This document shows, piece by piece, positions 30,760-43,544 of a stretch of 64,000 bases of DNA. Source of the stretch: Ixodes scapularis (Eukaryota > Arthropoda > Arachnida > Ixodida > Ixodidae); assembly GCF_016920785.2 (NCBI RefSeq), contig NW_024609846.1:74347816-74411815 (forward strand). Reading direction: 5' to 3'. A model generated the notes under the pieces. That model had not been told where the DNA came from. It saw only the letters and a list, made by a program, of their open reading frames with translations, and ran no database searches. The position numbers were made by a program, and so were the translations under genes. Each line of letters opens with the position of its first letter. Position 1 is the first letter of the stretch.

Positions 30760-32345
30760 AGTAGTAGTAGTAGTAGTTTATTGCAAAATGAAAAGGGGGT
30801 AGAAGCAAGGCGAAAGGTTAGTCTCCCAGTGGTGGGGCCAGCTTTCTCGCCTATTGCTAGGGGGGTAGGCGGAACCAAGAGTGGTTGTAGGAGAGGTGGC
30901 ACAAAAACACTATTATACACTATAATACACTATGATACACTATTTACCCAATGTGATACAATATTATACAAATTGCGTGGCTAATTTTGGTGTTGGTCCT
31001 TTCCTCGCGTATTACAGGGTGCTATAGCCCGCGGATTTTAAATAGTCAAGCAGTGCTCTTAAAGCTTTTGTTCTCTAATGCCGCGAACCTGCCGGGAACA
31101 GGAGTGACTTGGTGTTGCCAGCTGGAATATTAAGCAGTTTGAGGGTGGTCACAAGTGTTTCTCGGTAGTTGCTCACCGCTCTGCAATGTTCGAGAATATG
31201 TTCGATGTCCTCCGTGGCACCACAGGCACTACAGGCTGGGGATGTCAGGCGTTTTATGTGATGCAGTCCAGCTAGAGGCAGTTCGGGCGCGGCCTACCCT
31301 TATCCGATGAAGTAAAGCTTGCTCGAGCCTGCTAAAGCTCTTCTTGGGGATTGTGTACGGTGGTGTTCCAGCCGCTGTTTCAGGGTCAGGGTGAAGTTTC
31401 TTAATGGCTTTTTGAATAAGGCTGTTTGACGAATTATATGGATGTACGCAGATTGTTGGTGTCACATCCTCATGAGCAGTACGTGCGAGAGCATCCGCAG
31501 TCTCATTTCCTTGAATGGCAACGTGGGAAGGGATCCACTGAAACTGGATGAATCCGCCTTCCACAGCTGCCTTCTGCACAAGGTGGGCTATAGTGCAAGC
31601 TAGCGGAGATGCTCTTTCCAGGTTCGTGAGTTGTCTCAGAGTTTCTTGGGAGTCGGAGAAGATGACAAAGTGGTGTAGCTCCGCGTGCTTCAGAGTTTCT
31701 TGTACGGCAAGCCAGATGGCAGCAAGCTCGGCACATGCGGTGTTCAGGCAGGTGTCTAAGCGATCTTTTGTGTGAACTCTGAGTTGGGGAATGCAGTAGG
31801 CAGCTGTTTCCGAATTTCCACGTATGCTACCATCTGTATATATATATGTGTTTTTCCTGCGTAGTTTGTGGTGATCTACTCTTCAGTAATAGACCGTGCT
31901 ACGCAATCTGCGACCCCACCTCGCCGAGGCAGGTCAGGAATACTTGCCAAGAATTTGCAGATTCTCTTCGTCACAGTGAGGCGAAAGTGTCTCTGGAACG
32001 TTAGAAGGATAGCCGATTGTTGAACGAAATGCTTCACCTATTCTAACTAAAAAAGAATTATGCCTTGCTATGATGCCTTCGATGAGTTGGGTTGTATTAT
32101 GTGCACTGTGGAGCCTAGTGAAATGTCAAAGCACTCGTTCTTGTGCTCGATTCCATAGTGGGGAGTCGCGGGCTTCTACGAGTGTGGGCACATTCTGTGA
32201 TGAGCAGGGCAGGGCGAGACAGAACCTTAACGCCGTTCGGTGGAAAGTTTCAAGAGTGGTCTATTGTGGTCTTGCTATGTCGAGTATGGGAAGTGCGTAG
32301 AGCACTCTGCTTACAATAAGACCCCGATGGAGCGTCAACAGTAAT
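30760..32345 (-). pseudogene. 5'-truncated RNase H-bearing LINE (I-group-like)
   Basis: On the minus strand the 3' end is an (ACT)n tail at 30763-30777. Going upstream: a pol end SWTASHKTPDIPS, the RNase H domain (YTDGSIRGNSETAAYC near 31830, CAELAAIWLAV, FSDSQETLRQL, then QWIPSHVAIQGNETADALAR at about 31545-31480) with all four acidic positions visible, and a reverse-transcriptase C-terminal region at about 32345-31900 (VLYALPILDIARP, TLETFHRTALRFCL, PLWNRAQERVL). The longest single frame is only 116 codons from a Met (31579-31229), but the RNase H frame extends without a Met to about 31860. Stops occur in the reverse-transcriptase part. Palm motifs and endonuclease are absent. Confidence 0.75.
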
Positions 32346-34519
32346 GACTGGAATGGAACCCAGCTTTGACTCGCGATGGGGGGAGATCACCAACAAAAAC
32401 ACGCTTTAATAGTTTTTTTATTTTTTTCTTTTGTTTTGAAAAGTATAAAGAAATAAAAGATCAAACTTTGAGAAAACGTCTGGAGTTATTTCTAACGGGG
32501 GTTAATATTGCAGTGATTGGTAAGACAACGAAGCAGAAGCAGCTGCCCTGAGTTTGCGGCAAGGATTGCAAGACTTTTATGTCATTGCAGAAATGCAACA
32601 TACACACTATATTTAAACTATATGTAATCGTGTAGCAGGCAGACGAAGAAATATCTTAAGAATATTTTAAGTTTATAAGTAGCGTTTTAATATAGACGGT
32701 GTTTTTTCAGACTTAACAGATTAGTTTAAAAAAAGCTGCGAAAGCTACACTAATGTGGTCTATGAATGTGAGTTACGCTGGAAAGGAACTTAATAAAGGG
32801 GGTTAATTTTCAAGATAAGTTTGATACTTTACTGTAATATCTTAATTATAATTTTAATTTGCGAAAATAAACCTATGGTTCAAATTAGAAACTTGCTGAG
32901 TGTCACCGAAAACCACTATATCAGTAATTAAAAAAAAACAAAAAAACTCTTAGTTTCTGGAAGGGCTGCAGTGCGTTAAAGTTACCACTCGTGCTGTCGG
33001 TGAAAAAACGCTTTTCACCTTATTGTATTTTTACGTTGTGTACCATAGATGTTTGTTATAATAATACGATTTAAGTCTCATTCTCGGCAGGTTTTGGTTG
33101 CTCGTCTATACTAGTTTCTTAGAGTGGTTGTATAGTTGACGAGATCATCTGGATATTTTTAGGTTTGGATTTCGTCACTGTGGGGTTTTCGAGCATTGAT
33201 GTGACCACGTTGTTCTGACAAGCAGTTTAGACCCACCCAAGAAAATCGAGACTCACATGAAGACTTTTTAGCGCCGAGCTGAAGGGTTTTAATGAGGAAT
33301 ATTTCTATAAGCAGAGTGTGAAATACCTATTTGAAGTTAGTTACCTGATAATTTTATACTATGTACTGAGTCAAAATGTTGCGTACTGTAAATAAATAGT
33401 AACATATGCGTATGTGAAGCACAAGTAAAATTGGTTAAAATCCTTGGACTTCTTCTAAGCGTGAGTATACGGAGCATCGATCCATGCCACACTTCGCAGA
33501 AAGGCCATGTAATAAAAGCAAACAAAACATGCCGACAGTATTTTTGGGAGCTAAAAGCAGTATATCGTGTGTCAAATTAAAGGTAAGAAAAATCGTTCGC
33601 ATTGCGTTCAGCTAAAGGTCAGGAACTAAATGGAACCTCGCCCCACCTCTTTCTACTCTTGCAGAGCGAACGCTGTAGACGAGGTACCATAAGGTAGTAG
33701 CACAAAAGCACTCAGAAGAAATCGGAGGCAATGGAAACTTATCATTAGAAAATACTCGTCACTCACACACTCCACTCCCGAAGAAATTTAAACTTATCGT
33801 GATCGTTCTGATAAACCGAGGGAGCACATAGATATGTCGTGTGCGCAACGCATCCGAGACCGGCACAAGTTACCCGTAACCATGCATAACAAATCAACGA
33901 ACGCACATTGCACGCTGGACACATTGGTTGCTTCCCCATGTTTATCAAAATATTCAAAACAAATTAAACGTTTTTTTACGTCACATTTCATTTAAAATTA
34001 CAGAATATAACAATTGTCTTAATCGCCGATGATTAGGGTATTGAACCGAAATTTTCGGCGGTTCGGCTTAGGTTCGGGTTCATTATCGGCGGTTTAATTT
34101 CGATTCTGTCATTGGAGGTCAAAATAATTATTCTTTTCGCCAATAAAAAAGACGAAGAAGACTGGTTCGGATCGTTTCCTGTCATTCCTGCGGCCTTGTC
34201 CTGGTTGTACTGGAATGTAATTGGTCTTATATCCTCTCTTCTTTTGATTTCACCAGCGGTTTGAGAACTCTACTCGCATCTGTGAGTAGGGTTCTGCTCA
34301 ATTTCTGGCCCTTTTTCATCTTATATGAGCCTTTTGTTGAACCTCCCACCCTAAACCCAGAGCAGTAAGGAATAGGGCACGGTGACGGTAGCGACGCAGT
34401 TTTAACGACGCACGACGCAGTTTTAACTGCCGGACATGACGACGTCTTTGATTGCGCCACCATGGCTGCAGTCGCTGCAGGCTACTCAAGATCATGCCGC
34501 TGTCACTTCGTACGAAACC

Positions 34520-34557
<38 letters not shown>

Positions 34558-37095
34558 TTCGCAAGAGATGGACGAGGACGCGGAGGACTTCGGCCCGCCC
34601 AATAATGCCAAACATTTTCGTTCGTCCGACGATAATCTTAAAGACGGAGACACGAGTTTCCACGTTTCATGGGCTTCGCGCGAGCCAGACGCAGCTGACT
34701 TAGAGGGACTTCGGGAAAAGGCTACAACGAGAACCCAGCGCCGAGCGCAGCTCAAAGCATCAGGCCAACCCCTACTACACTCTAAGAAAAAATGGAGGAA
34801 AAGGTAGCAACGATGCGTCTTCCTCCCTTCTACTGACGCGCCCCTAAGCGGACACGAGAAACAGGGAGGAACGAAACGTTGTCTCCTTCTCCAGGCAGCC
34901 GCGAAAAAGCTTTCGCCCTCCCGACTCATCTTCTTTCGGTTTCGTTTTTAAAGCACGTCAGGCACGTTGTTTAATAAATAGCTGTTCAGTTGATTGAGCT
35001 TCAGCCGCAGCGAAGGTTGCCTGTAACTCCGTCTTCTAGTCTAAACGTGCAGAAAATTTCGGTTGCATTGACGGTTTTATCAGTGATTTTATCAAACGAG
35101 CAAACGAAACCGCTAGAAACAGCGAAGTTCCGGAGTAGTGCCAGGAGCGCTACGTACGCTGGTAAGATGGACGTTTCCGGATGGCGCAGGGCGGATTGTG
35201 GGACCCACGCGGAACTACAGTAGCGGAACCACGCGGAACTGCGTTGACGTTTTCGACGTTATGGAAATCGCAGGAACTGCGTCCAAGGCAGGCAGGTTTT
35301 TCTGCCGGCTGCCTGGGTGCGTTTTGTGCTGAGTTCGGTTCTGTTTTCTGATGCCGGGAGGGCCAACCGGCTTTCAACGGGGTTCTGTATTTCTGCGTGT
35401 CAGCAACATAGCAGCAACATAGCAGCAACATCGTGATGGCAGTGTGGTGAGTTGTGAACAGAAGACTGGAATTATCGCCGATGTGACCGTGTGTTCGCGT
35501 ATCAGTGGTGTAACAACAAGATGAGATGACGTAAACTGTCGGGCATTGTGCCGCCGGTCGGGCCGTGATCGGAGGGGGCGGGGTTTCGCAGATTCACATT
35601 CCGCTTTACATTAAAAAGTTTAAGACCACTTGAGGGTTTAGATGCAATCGATCAACGGGCGGATAGTCATGGTGGAACGCTGGTCTGAACAGTAAGCTCC
35701 TATCGTACAGTGGCCAATGTGACTGTCGGTTTTCTCCTCCTCGAGAGCGATTGCGCTCCGGGGAAAGGACTGATCATTACGAAATAATGACGGAAAGTAC
35801 GTATATTTACAGTGTGGAATTTTTGCATTAAAAATAATAGGTAAAATCGAAAAAAAGCTACCCCTTATTTTGTTGTTTAAGCTGTTTAAATATACGACGG
35901 TTCCTAGAGAAACTGCCCTCCAAGTGGCGCGCTGGGATGAGCACTAGAAGTTTTCGAGCTCGCCGCGGCGTAGCTCCTTACACTTCATACATGCCGCAAG
36001 TCGCGGCTTTGTCTGCATTCAAGTTGGTCGAAAAGCAATTTCTCAGCCCGTGAAGCATCACTTCCAGCTGAGTGAATATCCGCTCTACAAAGGTTTATTC
36101 AAGACGGCAATTCCAGCCGTGCACCAACAGCACAAATAGAAAAACAAACACTACAATAGAAATACAGGCTACGACGTGCCGTGCGGAGAAACAAACTCAT
36201 GGCTTCGAACCGCATTGTCGCGGCTTGATTTATTGGTTTTCAAGTAATTTCGGCGTGATCGAGCGTTTACTTTTTAATAAGAAATTCATCTCCTGAGCCA
36301 TTCAAAATATTCTCAGGGGTATGCCATTGCTGGAAAAAGATTAACATGCTCGGAATATTCTTTATTGCTTACGCAGTCATCAAGAAATTCCATACGTTCA
36401 AAACGACCATTATAAAAGACGGAAACGAAGAGCTCGGGTGTAGTGTTCGGGTTAGTGTGCCGTTGTATTGATGTTAGTACGTGCCATGTATGTGTATGTG
36501 CTCAACGTATGCTTGTAGTATGCGTAATGTGTCTACATTTCTCTATAGTAAGAGCCCCGAAGATCCCGAAGCGCAATGCTGGCCTAAGAAAATTATTATT
36601 ATTATTATTTTTTGTGTGTGTGGAACATGAATTGGGCGGTACCTAGCGCCAACTTGCAATTACTCTGCTTGGCCCTGCCATCTGGTGACAAGCGATTTAA
36701 CCTTCTTTCACGCTACGCGATAAACAGCGGCCTCGAGTTTTTTCTTTTGAGAGCGGCTTTTGGTTTCGCGGATTGAGTTTGCCCTTCTCCGTGATGTGCG
36801 GTTGACGAAGGGATTGGGACTCGAGGAACAGCAAAGATAAGACGTAAAGTGCGCTAAGTAACTGGGTATCTGTTGTCTCCCTTTAGCATCGCAATGCTGA
36901 CGACGAGAAGGCTGAGTAACTGCTTTCGAAACGCAAGTTTCTGTACCTGCGGGGGGAATCTGGCTTCGGAAATAAACACAGTTCGAGAAAAGCTTGTGGT
37001 ACGCTTTTATTTGCTGCTCCTCTCGTCCCGTACAAGAGACGTAGCGTCCTCGTTAAGCCTTATTGAACTCGATTTGGTCGATTCGGGGCCGCCAT
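32346..37095. other. No recognisable gene
   Basis: AT-rich to 34 kb, mixed afterwards. Noted: a 34-base C tract at 34520-34553 that produces poly-Pro and poly-Gly frames; AGCAACAT repeated near 35403-35431; (ATT)n at about 36590-36610. A plus-strand frame at 34436-34807 has acidic content around the C tract but no domain I recognise. No splice-supported exon was found. Confidence 0.45.
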
Positions 37096-37099
37096 AATG

Positions 37100-40050
37100 A
37101 GATGCAGGCGACGGAGGAACTATTTTCTCCCCTGCTTCTGGGACAAAAGTTTCTCCCCTTCTAAAGGAACATTGGTTACAAAACTGTCCCTCCCCTTAGG
37201 GAAGACTATCGATAGCCTTTTCTCAAAGAGTGTACTGCGTTTGCGCAACAAGACAGGACAGGCATGTAGATATGCCAAACACATGGCTCGCTCAAGATTG
37301 CTTGACAACTGCGCGACGTTTGACGAACGTACTGGCACCCGCAAGCTATGGCGCGCCCACAGAGCCTTGACCGGCAAGACCAAGGCGCCCAACACTCTTC
37401 GCAACATCCAGCTAGCCACCGACCGAACTTCGGAAGAGTTCAAGAAGCAGCCACCCAGGCCTTTTCCCCACAACCTGCTAACGATCCGGACCTGTGCCTC
37501 TACGAACTGCAACTGCTGAGCAACAGAGGACATGACGCCCCGTTCACGATTCAAGAATTGACACTGACCTTAGACTCTTTCAACGAGCGCAGCGCCCCGG
37601 ACAAGGATGGCATCACGTTGCCCATGCTACGCCACCTGGACGAGCCGTAGAAACGGAAGCTCTTTAAAGAACTTACGAGGTTTGGGCATCAGGAGTACTA
37701 CCGGCGGATTGCAAACATTCAGGGGTGTACCCTATCCCGAAGCCAGGAAAGAGGCCGGATCAAATCCAGAACATCTGACCAATCTCGCTTACGTCTACGC
37801 TATGCAAGCTACTCGAGCGGATGGTCCTTACGCGACTTACTTATGTCTTGGAAGAAGCCAGAGACGACCCTCACTACGACGCTGCGCAGGCTGGTTTTCA
37901 TCCCCGACTGTGCACCGACGACAACCTACACCTCCTTCGAAACTTCGTGGGTAACAGGCGCCGAGGAACCAATAAGGTACCTGGACTCCTTGTGGGAGTG
38001 GATCTCCGGAAAGCTTTTGACACCGTTGAGCATTCGGCGGTGATCGAGGCGCTCGAAGGGAGTGGCACGGGCACCCGCATAATCAATTCCGTGAAAAGTT
38101 TCATCAAATCGTACCTTTGAGATCAGCTCCGGCGCCCAGCAACCCCGCACGTTCCAGAAGTTCCGTGTAGCACCTCAAGGACTCATTCTTTTGCCGACCC
38201 TTTTTAACTTGGTCATGAGAAAAATAACAAGATTGTTGCGCGCCGTCCCACACCTTCAGCACACAACTTATGCGGACAACATCAACCTTTGGGTGGAGGC
38301 CTGTAACGCAAAGCTGGTCACTAAAGAAACGGTCGTCACCATGCAGACGGCCCTAGATGCCATTGATCAGTGCTTGCAAACTACGGGCATGCAACCTTCC
38401 CCAGAGACGGCAGCCTTCCTCATCGTCAGCGGTCTTGAGAACAACAGAGCTAAAATGCACCTGACCCTGGCCGGCCAGCCTATTCAGCGCCCCCCCGCCC
38501 CCTCCCGAATGTTGGATTCGCATATTAGGAGTCCCACTGCACGAACAAGGAGGCGCGCAAGAGTGGATCACGCAACTCAAACCCAAATGGCGACAACAGA
38601 TCGATCTCATTAAGAGAATGGGCAACCACCTCAGAGGCGCGGGCGCGCACCATCCGCTTGCTCACTCAGGCAGTCGTGACCTCGAAAACCTGCTATGGAG
38701 CCTCATGTTTTATCCTGACCAAGGCGCAGCACAATCAGCTGGAAATATTGCATCGTGAATGTCTGCGTGCAATCACGGGTCTCCCAAGATACACTAGGAC
38801 GAAAGAGATGTATCAGTAGTCGAACCTTCCGACTTTACAAGCCATCATTGAGACCCGCGCTGCCGGCAATCAGCGGCGCCGGACATCCACTAGAGCCGGT
38901 CAACGTCTCCTGGAATTACAGGGTTGGCGGCCTCCGAAGAGCATACCACCATGGGAGGACTTTATGGTCAGAAACCCCAAGCCGCTCACTCGCAAACAAC
39001 ACTGCGAGGAACATTCGGAAGAAAGAGCTGCACTCGCTGAGCGGGCAGACCTCGAGGAGCACGCAGTCTTCACAGACGCCGCGTGGTGCCAAGAGACGAA
39101 GTGGGCCACACTCGCCTACGCTACCAGCCAGGACCGATATGCTCAGACTCTTCAATACGACAGCGAACCTAGCACGAACCGCCCCGAACTCGATGCAGTA
39201 CACCTGGCACTACCTCGAATAAGAGAGACATTCGACCAAGTGGACGTACTTAGCCGGGTAACCATCTTCACAGATTGCAGAGAAGCCTTTGCCCGTCTAC
39301 GGAAAACTCCTCGCGAAGAGACGCTTTGCCAGCGATTCAAGAGTCTGTTCTCGTATTTGAAAAACACCAAAGGTATTGAGGTGAGAGGGAGGGGGTCCCG
39401 AGACACGCGGGCGGCATCGGTAACGAGGCCGCACACGCATGGACAAGTGAGCACAGGGAGGACCGTTCCAACCCAGGGATCTTCGTCCCCTTCGTGCCGC
39501 CCGACTTAGACACCCTAGAGAAGAATTCTGCGGCCCGACAAGAGGATCAGCGTCGCCTGCGAGACCAAACACCGTACAACCTGGCACCGTTACCTAAGGC
39601 TTTACCCAGAGGGGCACAAGTGTGAATATAAAATACCCGCACCGGAGCTGAGCTCATCGAGGACATACTCGCTCGGTGGCGTAGCTACAGACCACGGAGG
39701 GGCCGCCCACCTGACAAAGCGCCATCGGAAGGGTCCGAGCCCGCTGCTCTTGTCGTCTACACTACTTGCACCGCCGGCGTAAGCCCGACAATCCGACACC
39801 TCCTTTGGAATTGTGCCGGCTTGCGAGACAAATGAGCCGAACACCTGGGGCCTCACATCCACATTTTAGAGGTCTGGATCACACCGGTTAACGAGGCACG
39901 GGCTTGTAAGGCGCCACTCTCCCTATGGGAGTTCGCACGCTCGTCAGGAGTGCACCGCCGAATGTAAACTTTTCCTACCTATGTTCCCCTTCCCCCAATG
40001 GGGCCATGGCACCACCCTGCTGAAAATAAAATTATTCATCATCATCGTTT
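37100..40050 (+). pseudogene. Degraded RNase H-bearing LINE with TCA tail
   Basis: Frames in order: ACRYAKHMARSRLLDNCATF; FTIQELTLTLDSFNERSAPDKDGITLPMLRHL (RT-0/1); VLEEARDDPHYDAAQAGF; VPGLLVGVDLRKAFDTVEHSA (catalytic D, RT-3); LPTLFNLVMRKITRLL; and TTYADNINLW, where the YADD box reads YADN. Next AVFTDAAW, RPELDAVHLAL and IFTDCREAF mark RNase H, and CTAGVSPTIRHLLWNC the C-terminal finger. A tail AAAATTATTCATCATCATCG ends near 40046. At least six frame changes or stops occur. Endonuclease and ORF1 were not identified; the 5' end is uncertain. Confidence 0.8.
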
Positions 40051-41351
40051 CACCAATAAATTTGAGATAAACGTGTAGCAGGTTGATCTGACCAGCCAGT
40101 TTGGTTACGTTACCCCAGCCGCAATGCATTGAGGAATTTTGGGTCTTTCAGCACGTGCGGCAACGTGGCTGGAGATTTGTACGTGCGGAACACGAGACGG
40201 TATAAGCCATCTCGTTCACTGCCGCCAGCCTCTTGTGAACTAAAGCGTGGCGGCTTCACGCATGCGCCGAACGTTCGGTTTGAACGGTCAATTTTGCACT
40301 TTAAGGTTATAGGTACTCCACCCGGAATAAAACGAGTGGCTAGTTATATTGGTTTTATATTCGCACAATTCATTTCTTCATGTGAAACAAAATGTTTTAT
40401 TACCATTACATTCAGGCAATGAGAAAAAGTATCTATTGAACAAGAGGCCTCGCTTATTTTATATTTTTATCGTGTTTCACTAAATCGAATTGCGTTTTAT
40501 ATTACGTTATTTGCTCACTCAACTCTTTCATTTGAGTCAAAGTGCTGACATAATGTAGATTTTTAAAAGATGACTTCAGTATTCCTTCTATTGAAACTAA
40601 CAAGCTAACAGAAGCGCGCATATTGCCCCGGAGTCATAAATTGAACTGAAACGCTGTTTATTGTCAATATCTTATAAGGTACATTAGGGCATTAATTCAG
40701 CGACGTAGGGCGCACAATAAAGGTAATAAAAATAATGTGAGTACGAAAGTAAACAAATAGTCGTTTTTTGAGTGTCCCTGCATAGGGCCTTTCTAAGCAC
40801 TTCTAATAATACTTTTTTATGTTAAACAAGTATTGAATGCAGTCTTTTTCTCTCTTCAAGGGTTATCGTGTTCTTCACTGCTGTCATTTTTCGACTAAGC
40901 GTGTCCCACATTTTCTGACCCTCCTTCCGCGCTGGATTGTTTCTTTCAGATTACATAAGGATCTTTAGACTTCAATCACTAACTACAAAGGGGGGCCTCA
41001 AAAGATAGCTGTAAATCATATCTTAGAGATATAAATATTGTTTTCAATAAATGTATTTGTGATTAAAAATAATATACAAGCATGAATTCAAAACGAAGTG
41101 TTGAATTCCGAAATTTAGATATTGTGGCCATGCCCATTTACAGTTGTGTGGTTTTTTTTAATAAATATGATACCCCACAACTCCAGGAGTCTATAATTAG
41201 TAAGAGCAAAACACACGTAGTAATAGTCCGTGTAAGTCGCTAAAACAACCTGCGCTAAAGCAGTTATGTGTAGTTGGTAACCGCTTTGCATCTCATGGAA
41301 CGAGAGGGTTCGCGCTAGTTTTTTTACGTTTTTTTATGTCGCCGTAGCACT
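40051..41351. other. No recognisable gene
   Basis: AT-rich single-copy-looking sequence without coding frames longer than about 100 codons, element termini or repeats that I can see. It precedes the first copy of the segmental duplication. Confidence 0.5.
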
Positions 41352-41550
41352 AGATTCTTCAAGACATTTGAAATATCGAAATATTCGAGGTACCTATATA
41401 TATTATACGTCAGACTACGAGTGCCAGTACCATTTACGCTGAAAGGCATTTTCCACTACGTAGTTCGTACAACTGCTTCGGCTCTTCGTATTTGTTTGGT
41501 TTCTGCCCTGCGTGAGCTGAAGATGACACCTAGAAAAGACATTTGTTTAA

Positions 41551-42232
41551 AGGGGCACTGACACCCCAAAGGTCGTATTTATTTTTATTGTCTAAAACGA
41601 TGCAAGTTGTAGTCATAGACACGCAAAAAAAAACCGCATCGCGAAAAAAAATTTTCCCGCGCGCGCGCGCGCCTTTTTAGTTTTGGCGTTTGATTTTCCC
41701 GCCTCTCGCCTCCTCGCTTCTTTTGATCGGTGACGTCAAAAATCAGGAAATTTAGAAGCTTTGTAGGCGACATCTCTATAACATTTAATTACGGCAATCT
41801 TAAAACATGTTTTATAACGCAATTGCGAACGCACTACGGCCCTTCTTTTTGAAATACCAAAAATCGGGAGTTCGTTGTGGTGCCGTCTCCTGGATTTGTA
41901 TCCTCCAACGGAAAACAGGCGACACCGCTCAAAACCGGTCCGCCGCAACGCCGGCGCTAGCCGGCGCTCGCTCCTATCCTCCTCGCTTTGGGTCGCCATG
42001 GCAACAGCAGGGAGTGGTGACAGGAAAGTGGGCTCTATGGTCTCCTCAATTTTTGACGTCAAGGCACCGGCGCCGATCGCGCGGGAACTTCGAATTCGGC
42101 ATTTGGAAATTGTTTTTTTACTTCACGAATACTGAATTCCCAGATCTCAAATTTTGAGGGTAATGTCCCGGCATCGTTTTCAATCGTTTCGGATAATAAA
42201 AAAAAATATGATTTTGATGTGTCAGTGCCCCT
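41551..42232. mobile_element. piggyBac-type MITE (682 bp)
   Basis: Perfect 14-bp terminal inverted repeats AGGGGCACTGACAC, flanked by TTAA on both sides (41547-41550, 42233-42236), the piggyBac-type target. The paralogous site in U2 (about 51320) has TTATTTATTCAAGAATGCTT with no insert. No transposase frame. It contains an alternating (CG)n stretch at about 41660 and two TGACGTCA-like sites. Confidence 0.85.
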
Positions 42233-43044
42233 TTAAGAAAGCTTACTGGCATATTGGTCTGCGATATGCTTGGGGATGGGGACGATGCAGAACATCAGCA
42301 TGGGCGAAATCTGTTGGGGAAACCAGAGATACAAGGTGGATGACAGCTGGAAATCGAACTCTTATTTTTTCACACTACGGAAATGCGAAATTCATACTTT
42401 CTTTAAGGCGCGGTGCAGCAGACATCCATTGCAAGAACAAATAGTCTTTCAGCGACTACGCCTGTCTTCTGGAACGTCAATAAATGTTATAACTACTATT
42501 AAGAAGTACATTTCATTACACAGGTTCTGATGTTAAATCAACGTCGTTTTGTTTGCCCGCCAATGCTTGCGTAATCACCATAAATGGCTGCGACTGAAGT
42601 CTGATTCACATAGAGCGAATTGTCTTTCGATACCGCTTTCGATGCGACATTGGGCATTGCAGCTTCCACTGCACATTTTCTGCCACACAAGCGACTTTCA
42701 ATCGTGAAATCCTAAGTGAAATCGCGGAATGTGAATGAAGTGTTATAACACGCGTATGCGATGCGAAAGTTGGCATTTCTTATTACCCGCAGCACAGCAG
42801 GCCCTCTCTAAGCAATCCGCCTTTCTGCCGCTCCGCGTGTACTTCTGAACCCCCCTAGAAATTATACTTCTTGTGAATAACTAAGTTCCATTACACTCAT
42901 TTTGGTTTCACGGCAACTTTGTTTTCCACCAACTTATGCGTACCCATTATACATTCGCGCAACATATAACACGTGAATGACAGTTGAAAGCAAAACGTGT
43001 GGCCGACAGAAATTGGAGGGTTACGAATCTCAAAGAATTTTGGC

Positions 43045-43155
<111 letters not shown>

Positions 43156-43544
43156 GCTGGAATGTACACTGGTTATGGACATTGCGGCCGGTTCTTATAG
43201 TTTAACAATGAAACAGGGTATTTGCAATGTTCACTTAATAGTTGATCTAATAGATGACGCATATAGGTAGGAAATGTGTCCAGGAGTGCCACCGCCGCCA
43301 TGTGTCGCAGCTTCGGCCCATGATTTCGCATTGCCGGCGGCGTTTTGGGACGACGGTCTCGGCATTTAGACTTAAATAACAGCGTCCTTGTTTGCGTGCG
43401 GACTTCCTAACTGAAAAAGGTTGCAACAGCTTCATGTGGCAACCTTTGGAGGGTCAATTTCCTCAGCACAAACGTGTTCTTATAAAGTTCAATATAAAGT
43501 TCAAATACAGCGTCGTCAATTTGTGTTGAAATAACAATTTCTTG

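Noticed and set aside
34436..34929. Poly-Pro/poly-Gly frames as an ORF1 or proline-rich protein
   Set aside because: Driven by a 34-base C tract; flanking residues show no domain, and the opposite strand is equally open.
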